Assembly (NCBI GenBank): GCA_947494035.1
Contig: CANLTN010000007.1
Location: 1-64,000, forward strand
Direction of reading: 5' to 3'
DNA length: 64,000 bases
Source of the DNA: Pseudovibrio sp947494035
GTDB lineage: Bacteria; Pseudomonadota; Alphaproteobacteria; Rhizobiales; Stappiaceae
The translations under genes and the position numbers were made by a program. Under the pieces are notes generated by a model. It made no database searches. It saw only the letters and a program-made list of their open reading frames with translations, and was not told where the DNA came from. Below, piece by piece: positions 26,514-34,756 of the stretch; within the stretch, counting starts at the first letter, position 1, and every line of letters begins with the position of its first letter.

Positions 26514-27158
26514 TCAAATTGAAGCTTCTTGTCCTAGCGTAAGTTGGCATGGATACATGGTCCAGCCACGAATTTTGTTGGACTTGATAAAGTCTTGGAG
26601 TTCATCAGAACAAAAATAAACAAATCTGTTTGTTTCATCAGTGCCACGCCATAAATGCAGGCCTGCTACTTTATCTTTATGCAAGAACAGAGGTGCTGCT
26701 CGTGGAGGAACCCAGTTTCCTTGCCAGCCTGATGATTTAGCAGCTTCCAAGCCGAAACCGTGGGTAAATTTGGTTTTCTCATAGTCAAACGGATCAAGTT
26801 TTTGTCGCAAAACCACATAATAATACAAGCCGTGGATTCTTCTCCTCTTGCGATCTACTACTCGAATTGGGAGAAAGAGATGCGTATTTGGTTCCAACTC
26901 CTCTATTTTATTCTTCACACGTTCGCTCAGGAACAACGGATGATTGGTCCATCCTAGAATATCTGGCATTTTTATCCCAGAGCGCGGACTAACCACCATT
27001 GTTTTGGGAAATGTCTTAAGTATCTCTTTTCCAAATTCTTTTCCTAGCGCGAAGGGACGAAGAAGTTCTACCGGAAAGTCTGGTTCGAACTGGAAAGGCA
27101 CACTATCCTTGTCGTAAATTGATCTTTGGAGGAAGTACGGCATGAAGGGCTTTCTCAA
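26514..27158 (-). CDS. Imm11 (DUF1629)-like immunity protein, orphan
   Basis: A 214-residue soluble protein. PDILGWTNHPLFLSERVKNKIEELEPNTHLFLPIRVVDR, followed by a G-x-YYYVVL strand, follows the pattern of the Imm11/DUF1629 family, which protects against polymorphic toxins. The Trp-rich end (LHLWRGTDET, RGWTMYP) also fits. No toxin, Rhs or secretion gene is beside it, so it is an orphan. It is AT-rich, runs opposite to the dct genes, and sits between dctD and the dctP promoter, which suggests a late insertion. The family call is by pattern memory and needs a profile search. Confidence 0.6.
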   Translation of the reverse strand: MRKPFMPYFLQRSIYDKDSVPFQFEPDFPVELLRPFALGKEFGKEILKTFPKTMVVSPRSGIKMPDILGWTNHPLFLSERVKNKIEELEPNTHLFLPIRVVDRKRRRIHGLYYYVVLRQKLDPFDYEKTKFTHGFGLEAAKSSGWQGNWVPPRAAPLFLHKDKVAGLHLWRGTDETNRFVYFCSDELQDFIKSNKIRGWTMYPCQLTLGQEASI

Positions 27159-27312
27159 AGGCTAAACCAAGTTCAATGTCGAGAAGTATATCCGATGCCA
27201 TAAAGTCAGAACTCTGCGGATAATCGTGGGGCAACCAAAATTGTCGGATTCCGCTGTACGATATCTAAACCGCAAGATGTGCTGAATTGATGATCGTGTT
27301 TTGTGATAGGTG

Positions 27313-27332
27313 ATGTGTCGAATTCGACACAT
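27313..27332. promoter_or_regulatory. 20-bp perfect palindrome, candidate DctD upstream activator site
   Basis: ATGTGTCGAATTCGACACAT is its own reverse complement over 20 bases. It lies about 95 to 115 bases upstream of the -24 element of the dctP promoter, the usual position of an enhancer site for a sigma-54 activator. The palindrome is seen; DctD binding is inferred. Confidence 0.65.
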
Positions 27333-27427
27333 TTTTGAGTGATTAATGTTACTTATTCGTAACAAATGCAGAATGAATAATTAGGTGAAATTGCGTAAGT
27401 GACTGTAATTATTGTAAGTATTAAAAC

Positions 27428-27443
27428 TGGCATGCGAATTGCT
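27428..27443 (+). promoter_or_regulatory. Sigma-54 (-24/-12) promoter of dctPQM
   Basis: TGGCATGCGAATTGCT fits the RpoN consensus TGGCAC-N5-TTGCW with exact spacing (GG at 27429-27430 and GC at 27441-27442, ten bases between). Transcription should start near 27454, about 36 bases before the dctP ATG. DctD encoded upstream is the expected activator. Confidence 0.88.
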
Positions 27444-27489
27444 TTTAGTGTCGTGAGGGGCTTTGCTCCGTTCCATCTGGGAGGATACT

Positions 27490-28491
27490 ATGAAGAAATT
27501 GATTAGCGCTGCCACAGTTGCAGCAGGCATGTTTGTCGCACCTCAGGCTTTTGCTGCTGAAGCGTGTGATCCGGGTGAAGTTGTTATCAAGTTCAGTCAC
27601 GTTGTGTCCGCAACAGGCCACCCAAAGGGTGATTTCGCGACCGCACTTGCTGAGCGCATCAACACCGAGATGGATGGCAAGGCCTGTATGCAGGTGTTCC
27701 CAAGCTCTCAGCTGTTTGATGACGACAAGGTTATGGAAGCTCTGCTGCTTGGCGACGTTCAGATCGCTGCGCCTTCTCTTTCCAAGTTTGAAGCTTACAC
27801 CCTCAAGTACCGTGTGTTTGACCTTCCGTTCCTGTTCTCCAACATGGATGCAGTGAACAACTTCACGCAGGGGCCAAAGGGTCAGGAACTGCTGGGTGCG
27901 ATGTCCGACATCGGTTTTGTTGGTCTGGGCTACGTTTACAACGGCATCAAGCACTTCTCTGCAAACAAGCCATTGCTGGCACCTACTGATGCAAAGGGCC
28001 TGAAGTTCCGCGTTCAGACCTCTGACGTTGCTGTTGCGATGATCGAAGCACTGGACGCAAACGCACAGAAGCTTGCGTTTAAAGAAGTGTACGGCGCTCT
28101 GCAGACCGGCGTTGTGGACGGTCAGGAAAACACCTGGTCCAACATCTACACCAAGAAGTTCTTTGAAGTTCAGGACGGTATTACAGAAACCAGCCACCAG
28201 CTGCTGTCTTACCTTGCTGTGACTTCTCAGGAATGGCTTGATAGCCTTGATCCAGACGTTCGTGATCAGTTCCTGACGATCTTTACTGAAGTGACCAACG
28301 AGTCCAACGCTCGCTCTTCCGCTATCAATGAAGCTAACAAGCAGAAGATCATTGAGTCTGGTGCAGTCGTGCGCACTCTGACACCTGAGCAGCGTCAGCA
28401 GTGGGTTGATGTGATGAAGCCTGTATGGGGCCAGTTTGCTGATGATATCGGTCAGGACGTGATCGACGCTGCCGTAGCGGCAAACAACTAA
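27490..28491 (+). CDS. dctP: TRAP dicarboxylate transporter substrate-binding protein DctP
   Basis: A 333-residue periplasmic protein with a signal peptide (MKKLISAATVAAGMFVAPQAFA, cleavage near residue 22). GAGGAT lies nine bases before the chosen ATG; the frame stays open to 27463. VIKFSHVVSATGHPKGDFA and FPSSQLFDDDKVMEALLLGD are typical of the DctP subgroup, and KFRVQTSDVAVAMIEALDA carries the conserved Arg that binds the carboxylate. It captures succinate, malate or fumarate for DctQM. It is the first gene after the sigma-54 promoter. Confidence 0.93.
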   Translation: MKKLISAATVAAGMFVAPQAFAAEACDPGEVVIKFSHVVSATGHPKGDFATALAERINTEMDGKACMQVFPSSQLFDDDKVMEALLLGDVQIAAPSLSKFEAYTLKYRVFDLPFLFSNMDAVNNFTQGPKGQELLGAMSDIGFVGLGYVYNGIKHFSANKPLLAPTDAKGLKFRVQTSDVAVAMIEALDANAQKLAFKEVYGALQTGVVDGQENTWSNIYTKKFFEVQDGITETSHQLLSYLAVTSQEWLDSLDPDVRDQFLTIFTEVTNESNARSSAINEANKQKIIESGAVVRTLTPEQRQQWVDVMKPVWGQFADDIGQDVIDAAVAANN

Positions 28492-28632
28492 TCCAAATAA
28501 AAAGAGGTCCGTCCGGTCATTGGATCGGGCGGACCCATAAAATCCACAATGGTTTCTTTCGTTGTGCCGCCACACACTGGGATTTGGCGTCACACACCGG
28601 GAAAAGAGAATGCTGTTGCGGGGGAGGGTGCT

Positions 28633-29265
28633 TTGTCTCGACTAAACAAAATAATTGATGCTTTCGAAGAAGGGGTTATCGCCACCATCCTTGCGTTGAT
28701 GACGCTGGTCACCTTCTGGCAGGTTGTCATGCGGTACGGCTTTAACTCCGGCTGGGGGGGCGCCCTGCAGTTCACCCGCGTGCTGTTTGCATGGCTTATT
28801 CTTTTCGGCATGAGCTACGGTTTGAAGATTGGGGCACACCTTGGCGTTGATGCTTTCATCCGCCTGTTTCCCAAGCCTGTCTTCCGCACATTCGGACTAA
28901 TCGGGGCTCTGGTGACGCTGCTGTATGCGGCGCTGCTGTTTGATGCTGACTGGTTTGGCTGGTTGCTCGGACTCGATAACCGCGGTTCGACCGGCGGGGC
29001 CTATGACTATGTGGCGCGGTACTACAAGCTTCCGATTGGCATGGAAGATTTGAAGTTTCCTGAGTGGTATCAGGAGATGTTTGGCGTGAAAGAGCGTGTT
29101 CCGCGCTGGTGGGGCTATGTGATCCTGCCTATTGGTCTTGTGCTTCTTGCCTTCCGGTCATTGCAGATGTGCTGGCTCATCATAACGGGGCAACGGGACA
29201 CCATGATTGCCGCGCACGAAGCTGAAGAGCTCGTTGAAGAAAATAAAGATGTTCTGAAGGACTAA
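28633..29265 (+). CDS. dctQ: TRAP transporter small permease DctQ
   Basis: About 210 residues from the TTG at 28633, which follows a GGGGAGGG site; an in-frame ATG at 28549 would add 28 hydrophilic residues. Four hydrophobic helices are visible, with LFAWLILFGMSYGLKIGAHLGVDAF, the DctQ signature around the G-A-H-L-G-V-D block. It is longer than many DctQ proteins because of a loop (about 120-165, GLDNRGSTGGAYDYV...) between helices 3 and 4. It bridges DctM and the membrane. dctM follows after five bases. Confidence 0.9.
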   Translation: MSRLNKIIDAFEEGVIATILALMTLVTFWQVVMRYGFNSGWGGALQFTRVLFAWLILFGMSYGLKIGAHLGVDAFIRLFPKPVFRTFGLIGALVTLLYAALLFDADWFGWLLGLDNRGSTGGAYDYVARYYKLPIGMEDLKFPEWYQEMFGVKERVPRWWGYVILPIGLVLLAFRSLQMCWLIITGQRDTMIAAHEAEELVEENKDVLKD

Positions 29266-29270
29266 GCTCA

Positions 29271-30671
29271 ATGGAAACCGCTGTTCTCTTTTTGCTGCTC
29301 TTCGGGCTGCTTCTCATCGGGGCTCCAATCGCGATTGCGCTTGGCTTGTCTTCCGTTCTCTTTATCGCACTGTTCTCACATGACTCCATGAGTTCCGTGA
29401 CCATTCAGATGTTCAATGCGTCACAGAACTTTACGCTTCTTGCGATTCCGTTCTTCATTCTTGCTTCCAGCTTTATGTCCACCGGTGGTGTTGCACGCCG
29501 TATCGTGAACTTTGCGGTGGCGACTGTTGGATGGGTGCGTGGTGGTCTGGCAATGGCTGGTGTGCTGGCCTGTATGATCTTTGCGGCGCTGTCCGGCTCC
29601 TCGCCAGCGACTGTGGTGGCGATTGGTACCATTGCGATTGCGGCGATGCGTCAGGCTGGTTACTCCAAGGAGTTCGCGGCCGGTATTATCGCCAACGCTG
29701 GTACGCTGGGTATTCTGATCCCGCCTTCCATTGTGATGGTTGTTTATGCGGCGGCGACGAACGTTTCCGTTGGCCGTATGTTCCTTGCCGGTGTGATTCC
29801 GGGCATCGTTGCCGGTCTTATGCTGATGGGTGCGATCTACGTCATCGCGCGTAAGAAGAACCTGCCTTCACAGCCGTTCCCGAGCTTTAAGGTGCTGTGG
29901 TCTACCTTTGCTCAAGCTGCATTTGGCATGTTCCTTATCGTGATCATCCTCGGTGGCATTTATGCGGGCATCTTTACGCCGACTGAAGCTGCGGCTGTTG
30001 CTGCTGTTTATGCGTGTCTGATTGCTCTGTTCATCTACCGCGACATGGGTCCGCTAAAGGAAAAGAAATGGCGGAAGCCGGGTGAGAGCTTGATTGAAGC
30101 AGTGGGTCGTAACATTGGTTTGATCACTCTTTACTTCGTTCCCGCGCTGTTTCACCGGGATACGCGCAAGGTGCTGATCGAGAGTGGTAAGACCACGATC
30201 ATGCTGATGTTCATCATTGTGAACGCCTTGCTGTTTGCCCATACGCTGACTGCTGAACGTATTCCGCAGATCATCACTGACTGGATGGTTGGTGCTGGTT
30301 TCGGCTGGTTCACCTTCCTTGTTGTGGTCAACATTATCCTGCTGATTGGCGGGCAGTTCATGGAGCCTTCCGGCTTGTTGCTGATCGTGGCGCCGGTGGT
30401 GTTCCCGATTGGACTGGAGCTGGGCGTTGATCCAATTCACCTGGGCATCATCATGGTGGTGAACATGGAGATTGGCATGATCACTCCGCCTATTGGACTC
30501 AACTTGTTTGTGACCTCGGGGATCACGGGCATGAGTCTGGTGCAGGTGGTGCGCGCTGCTGCTCCGTTTGTGATGGTTCTGCTGGTGTTCCTCGTTATGG
30601 TCACGTACCTGCCATGGCTCTCCACAGCGCTGCCGACCTACATGATGGGGCCAGAGGTTGTGGTCAGGTAG
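29271..30671 (+). CDS. dctM: TRAP transporter large permease DctM
   Basis: A 466-residue permease with about twelve hydrophobic segments. Family marks are AIPFFILASSFMSTGGVARRIV, GSSPATVVAIGTI, ANAGTLGILIPPSIVMVVYA (first re-entrant loop) and GMITPPIGLNLFV (second). It carries the dicarboxylate with sodium or proton symport. A cytoplasmic insertion at about 250-310 (PLKEKKWRKPGESL...) makes it some 40 residues longer than the usual 425. A terminator follows about 25 bases after the stop. Confidence 0.93.
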   Translation: METAVLFLLLFGLLLIGAPIAIALGLSSVLFIALFSHDSMSSVTIQMFNASQNFTLLAIPFFILASSFMSTGGVARRIVNFAVATVGWVRGGLAMAGVLACMIFAALSGSSPATVVAIGTIAIAAMRQAGYSKEFAAGIIANAGTLGILIPPSIVMVVYAAATNVSVGRMFLAGVIPGIVAGLMLMGAIYVIARKKNLPSQPFPSFKVLWSTFAQAAFGMFLIVIILGGIYAGIFTPTEAAAVAAVYACLIALFIYRDMGPLKEKKWRKPGESLIEAVGRNIGLITLYFVPALFHRDTRKVLIESGKTTIMLMFIIVNALLFAHTLTAERIPQIITDWMVGAGFGWFTFLVVVNIILLIGGQFMEPSGLLLIVAPVVFPIGLELGVDPIHLGIIMVVNMEIGMITPPIGLNLFVTSGITGMSLVQVVRAAAPFVMVLLVFLVMVTYLPWLSTALPTYMMGPEVVVR

Positions 30672-30695
30672 GCGAACCTGAAATTGCTTTTATTG

Positions 30696-30725
30696 AAGGC
30701 CGGGGCACTTGCTCCGGCCTTTTTG
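30696..30725 (+). terminator. Rho-independent terminator of dctPQM
   Basis: AAGGCCGGGGC pairs with GCTCCGGCCTT (one G-U pair) around a short loop and runs into TTTTTG, 24 bases after dctM. It separates dctPQM from the second DctP gene. Confidence 0.88.
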
Positions 30726-30862
30726 TTTCTCTGCTTATTTGAGGTTAATGCCGCCAAATATCTTAGGAATATCTTTGTGAGCTGTGCTCATAGCTAACTT
30801 TTGGTTTAGTCCGATCAGTCAGGTACTGAGGGGCATTGCTCTAGCTCTTGAGTGAGGTACCT

Positions 30863-31879
30863 ATGTGGAGAATGATAGCAGCTGTAGGTCTGGCATTGGG
30901 GGTTGGTTCAGCCGCACCTAGCTTTGCTCAGGACGCGTGCAAGCCGGGTGAATTGGTCATCAAGTTTAGCCATGTTGCTCAGTCCTCCGGCCACCCAGCG
31001 GGAGATTTTGCAACGAGGCTTGCCGAGCGTGTGAACGCAGAGATGGATGGCAAGGCCTGCATGCAGGTGTTTCCGTATTCCCAGCTTTTTGATGACGATA
31101 AGGTGATGGAAGCCATGCTGATGGGCGACACGGAGCTTGCGGCGCCCTCTCTCTCCAGACTTGAGGAGTATACCCATAGGTATCGTGTGTTTGATCTGCC
31201 ATTTCTCTTTGAAGACATAGATGCCGTTGACCGGTTCACACAGAGCGAAAAGGGGCAGGAGCTTTTGAAGGCCATGTCCGATGAATATGGCGTTGTTGGT
31301 CTTGGTTATCTCTATGAGGGGCTTAAGAATTTTTCCGCAGGGCGGCCGCTTGTGGTGCCATCTGATGCGAACAGACTGAAGTTCTGGGTTCAGAACTCCG
31401 ATGTGTCGGTGGCTATGATTGAAGCGATGGGTGCGAGCGCCCAGAAGCTGCAATTCAGGGAAGTGTATGGTGCATTGCAGTTGGGTATGGTGGATGGACA
31501 GGAGAACAGTTACTCCAACATCGTGACCTCGCGGTTCTTTGAAGTGCAGGACGGCGTGACGGAGACCAACCACCAACTGTTGGCCTACGTGGTGTTTGCG
31601 CATCAAGTGTGGCTGGACAGCCTTGCTCCTGATGTGCGGGAGCAGTTTCTGATGATCTTTAATGAGACGCTGAAAGAGGCCAATGCGCAGGCGGCCCAGA
31701 CCAATGAGGAAAACCGGCAAAGGCTCATTGATGTGGGCTACGCGGTGCGTGAGCTGACGCCTGCGCAACGGGCGGAATGGGTTGATCTGATGCGGCCTGT
31801 TTGGAGAAAGTTTGAAGAGGAAATCGGGGTCGATCTGATTGAGGCTGCTGAGGCTGCCAATCAGTCCACTCCTGACTGA
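30863..31879 (+). CDS. Second, stand-alone DctP-type TRAP substrate-binding protein
   Basis: About 338 residues from the ATG at 30863 (GAGGT upstream); an in-frame TTG at 30848 is possible. A signal peptide ends near SFA. It is a close paralogue of the DctP encoded 3.4 kb upstream: FSHVAQSSGHPAGDFATRLAER, KACMQVFPYSQLFDDDKVMEAML and FFEVQDGVTETNHQLL line up block by block. It has no permease genes of its own and lies after the dctPQM terminator. It may deliver another acid to DctQM, or load the DctB sensor; both are inference. The Arg of the substrate site region is changed (KFWVQNSDVSVAM for KFRVQTSDVAVAM). Confidence 0.88.
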   Translation: MWRMIAAVGLALGVGSAAPSFAQDACKPGELVIKFSHVAQSSGHPAGDFATRLAERVNAEMDGKACMQVFPYSQLFDDDKVMEAMLMGDTELAAPSLSRLEEYTHRYRVFDLPFLFEDIDAVDRFTQSEKGQELLKAMSDEYGVVGLGYLYEGLKNFSAGRPLVVPSDANRLKFWVQNSDVSVAMIEAMGASAQKLQFREVYGALQLGMVDGQENSYSNIVTSRFFEVQDGVTETNHQLLAYVVFAHQVWLDSLAPDVREQFLMIFNETLKEANAQAAQTNEENRQRLIDVGYAVRELTPAQRAEWVDLMRPVWRKFEEEIGVDLIEAAEAANQSTPD

Positions 31880-31929
31880 ACGTTTCCCGCATGACCATTT
31901 AAGAGTATTGCGTGCGTACATCTAAGTTC

Positions 31930-31949
31930 TATGATCAATGTTGATCATA
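31930..31949. promoter_or_regulatory. Palindromic candidate operator before the HTH-citrate synthase gene
   Basis: TATGATCAATGTTGATCATA has two perfect nine-base arms (TATGATCAA and TTGATCATA) around two central bases. It ends 13 bases before the ATG of a gene whose product has a DNA-binding N-terminus, so self-regulation is likely. Bound protein would block the promoter or ribosome site. Confidence 0.65.
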
Positions 31950-31962
31950 CAATAGGTGCGTC

Positions 31963-33147
31963 ATGTCCGAGGTTATTTATCTTTCCGCAAAAGAAGCTGC
32001 CAATGAGCTGGGTGTGCGTCCGGCAACGCTCTACGCTTATGTGAGCCGTGGATTGGTCCGCTCCATTCAGGGGCCGGGCCGGACGAGGCTTTATGATGCC
32101 TCCGACATCCGTTTTTTACGCAGCCGCCGGTCTGGGGAGGGAGCTGAGGATCAGGAGGGGCAATCGCGCAGTGCGGCGGCAAAAGGTGTGCTGGAGACCA
32201 AGCTAACGCTGCTGACGGATGAAGGGCACTATTACCGCGGGCAATCTGCTTTGGAGCTGGCAAAGGCCGGTACGCTTGAAAGCGTGGCGACGTTGCTGTG
32301 GGATTGCAAAAGTGACCCATTCGCTCAGTCTGCGCCGCAAGCTGCTGGGCTGGTGAGCGAACATCAGCAGCCTGTGGAGCGGGCCATTATCGCTCTTTGC
32401 TGTTGGCCTGAGCAGGACACAGCTGCCTATACGCTGTCTCAGGAGCTACTCAAGCAAAAAGGGGCGAGCCTTATTCGGGTGGCTGCTAGTGCGCTGCTGT
32501 TGCAGCCACCGAGCACGGCGCCGATGCACCGGCAGATTGCTCAGGCGTGGGGCATTCGCGATGAGAGGGCGATTGACCTGATCCGGGCGACGCTTGTTTT
32601 GTGTGCCGACCATGAGCTCAACACCAGCGCATATGCGGTGCGGTGTGCGGCTTCCACCCGCGCGCCGTTGCATGCGGTTCTAATTTCCGGGCTGGGTGCC
32701 TTTATGGGCCCTAGACATGGCACAAACGCGGAGCGTGTTCTGAGTTGGCTGAAGCACATTCATGTGAGGGAAGACATCGAGTGTGTGCTGCAGGAAAGAT
32801 GTATGAACGGCGAATATCTGCCGGGACTTGGCCATTCTGTTTATGGTGGGCCTGATCCGCGAGGTGAATTTCTATTAGACATGCTCATGCAAAGTGGGCT
32901 GGATCATCCGCTTATTGAACTGATTCCGCCATTGCTGGAAAGATCCCACGAGCTTTTTGGCAAGCACATGAATGTGGATTTTCCACTAGCACTTTTGGTG
33001 CAGATTCTGAATCTTCCAAAAAAATCAGCAGGGATTTTGTTTTGTATTTCAAGAATTAGCGGCTGGATTGCGCAGGCACTCGAACAATACCAATTGCAAG
33101 AACAAATACGACCTCGTGCTGCATATGTTGGTATTCGTAGGACCTAA
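31963..33147 (+). CDS. Citrate synthase family protein with N-terminal MerR-like helix-turn-helix
   Basis: A 394-residue fusion. Residues 5-55 form a MerR/excisionase-type helix-turn-helix (LSAKEAANELGVRPATLYAY ... RTRLYDASDIRFL). The rest is a citrate synthase fold with all three catalytic residues in context: H252 (GPRHGTN), H291 (GLGHSVYG) and D339 (MNVDF), plus the substrate Arg at 300 (DPRG) and the end RPRAAYVG. Such fusions are known from databases, but their role is not settled. It may be an acyl-CoA sensor that still has, or once had, enzyme activity. It follows the lone DctP gene by 83 bases and has a 20-bp palindrome just before its start. Confidence 0.85.
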   Translation: MSEVIYLSAKEAANELGVRPATLYAYVSRGLVRSIQGPGRTRLYDASDIRFLRSRRSGEGAEDQEGQSRSAAAKGVLETKLTLLTDEGHYYRGQSALELAKAGTLESVATLLWDCKSDPFAQSAPQAAGLVSEHQQPVERAIIALCCWPEQDTAAYTLSQELLKQKGASLIRVAASALLLQPPSTAPMHRQIAQAWGIRDERAIDLIRATLVLCADHELNTSAYAVRCAASTRAPLHAVLISGLGAFMGPRHGTNAERVLSWLKHIHVREDIECVLQERCMNGEYLPGLGHSVYGGPDPRGEFLLDMLMQSGLDHPLIELIPPLLERSHELFGKHMNVDFPLALLVQILNLPKKSAGILFCISRISGWIAQALEQYQLQEQIRPRAAYVGIRRT

Positions 33148-33492
33148 AGAGCCGTTCAGGTGAATAGTTAGATTTTTTGATCTTTAACCTGAGCGTGTAT
33201 TTCAAGGAAATTTAGCGCTTTCCTAGCGTAAGATTATGTAGTTTATGTCGTTTTAGTGTAGTGAATTTTATATCGATTATTTTAACTTAGTGCCATTAAG
33301 TATTTTTTAGATTATCAATAATTGAGTAGTTTCTGTTCGATGTTATCTATTGTGGAGATTTATGTTTTTACATGTTTCCGGTGACTTCTAGTTGATTTGG
33401 GGGTGTTCAAATTGGGGAGGTGGTATGCTACGTCTACATCGTCATTTGAAATATCTGATGTATTTCTCACTCTATCAAGAATAAGGCATTTC
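33148..33492. other. AT-rich intergenic region upstream of the LysR-type gene
   Basis: About 345 bases, strongly AT-rich, without a supported gene. The LysR frame stays open to 33397 but the added residues do not belong to the family. No defined operator or terminator was recognised. Confidence 0.4.
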
Positions 33493-34425
33493 ATGAATCG
33501 TCTGCCCCCTTTGAATGCTTTGGTCGCGTTTCGTGCAGTTATGGAAACTGGGAGTTTGGTTTCGGCGGCCCAAAAACTGGCAATTACGGCTAGTGCTGTC
33601 AGTCACCGACTCAAGGCGCTGGAAGATCATCTGGGGCTGGAGCTGTTTGAGCGACGTTCCAGAGCTGTTTTTCCGACAGCTGCAGCGTATCGGTATGCTT
33701 CCGAGATTGCAGAGGCGTTTGATAGAATTTCGACGGCCACGCGTACCATTGAGGCAATCGGGAACAGAGATACCTTGAGTATCCATTGTTCCTCAAGCTT
33801 TGCGAGCAATTGGCTGCTGCGTCGTCTGCGCTCCTTTACGGCGCATAACTCAGAAATCACCGTGACTGTTTCCAGCAGTAGTACTGATCAGAGTATTGAA
33901 GACGGGCTTTATGATCTTGTCTTCACGCGCGATGCCGATGCTCCTGACGAGTTTCGGGAGCTGTCGCTGGGGCGGGAGAAGTTCCGTCCGCTGATTTCAC
34001 CAGAACTGCTGGATTCGGTTGGTTATCCGAAGAAGCCCAATGAGCTGCTTAAACTTCCGATTATTCGAAGTGAGCGGGCTCCGGTTTCCTGGGAGACATG
34101 GCTGATGGAAGCCGGTGTTTCAAATCCAATCGTCAATGAAGTGATGGTGTTTGAAAGTGCGGCACTGGCGCTTGATGCTGCCAATAAAGGGTTCGGGATT
34201 ATTCTGGAATCCAACCTTTTGAGCGCTGAAGCAGAAACCGCCGGGCGTCTTGTCCCGATTTTCCCTGAATACCAGCGGGATGGTCGTGAACATAAGCTGA
34301 TGTGGCGCGAGAAGCGTGGCGCTGAGCCGAAGATCCGCAGCTTCCGTGACTGGCTTGAAAACCAGCTGCGTTATGATTTCGTGGATGATGATGCTTATGA
34401 GCCAGCTGACGCGCTGGTTGACTAA
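33493..34425 (+). CDS. LysR family transcriptional regulator (GcvA-like)
   Basis: About 310 residues from the ATG at 33493, with ATAAGG seven bases before it. The N-terminal helix-turn-helix reads LPPLNALVAFRAVMETGSLVSAAQKLAITASAVSHRLKALED, the GcvA-like subgroup with LPPLNAL at the start. An effector domain of about 200 residues follows. The target is not clear: the neighbours are the HTH-citrate synthase gene and a U32 gene on the same strand, so no divergent partner points to its regulon. The effector is unknown. Confidence 0.9.
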   Translation: MNRLPPLNALVAFRAVMETGSLVSAAQKLAITASAVSHRLKALEDHLGLELFERRSRAVFPTAAAYRYASEIAEAFDRISTATRTIEAIGNRDTLSIHCSSSFASNWLLRRLRSFTAHNSEITVTVSSSSTDQSIEDGLYDLVFTRDADAPDEFRELSLGREKFRPLISPELLDSVGYPKKPNELLKLPIIRSERAPVSWETWLMEAGVSNPIVNEVMVFESAALALDAANKGFGIILESNLLSAEAETAGRLVPIFPEYQRDGREHKLMWREKRGAEPKIRSFRDWLENQLRYDFVDDDAYEPADALVD

Positions 34426-34756
34426 ACCGGCCTTATGTGTGCGGCTGGTCGCAGGGGCAAGTGACTGGCAACATGCGTTGATGTTTTTTGAATTGGGTGG
34501 GTGCTACGGTATCCGTCCAATTTCGGTTTCAAGGTTTGCCGCTTCGCCCCGCTGACACTTCATGTAGATTGGGTGGGGGCGCTTTACGGCGCGGGCTAGC
34601 CTCTGAGACAAATTTCTTCTGTTCAATTTCGATTAAATCACTTAGAAGCACCCCCAAATGCGCGGGGCTTTGCTTTTCCCCAATGCAGAGCCAGAGGCGC
34701 TGGGTCATAGCTCGCTATCAGAGCTTTAGAAAACACCAGAGAATTTGGTCACCACC
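34426..34756. other. Intergenic region before the U32 family gene
   Basis: About 330 bases without a supported gene. Short frames from 34316 and 34488 have no domain or start signal. No terminator was identified. Confidence 0.35.

Noticed and set aside
30821..30845. GGGGCATTGCT before the second DctP considered as a sigma-54 promoter
   Set aside because: The TTGCT half is present but no GG lies ten bases before the GC, so the required spacing fails.
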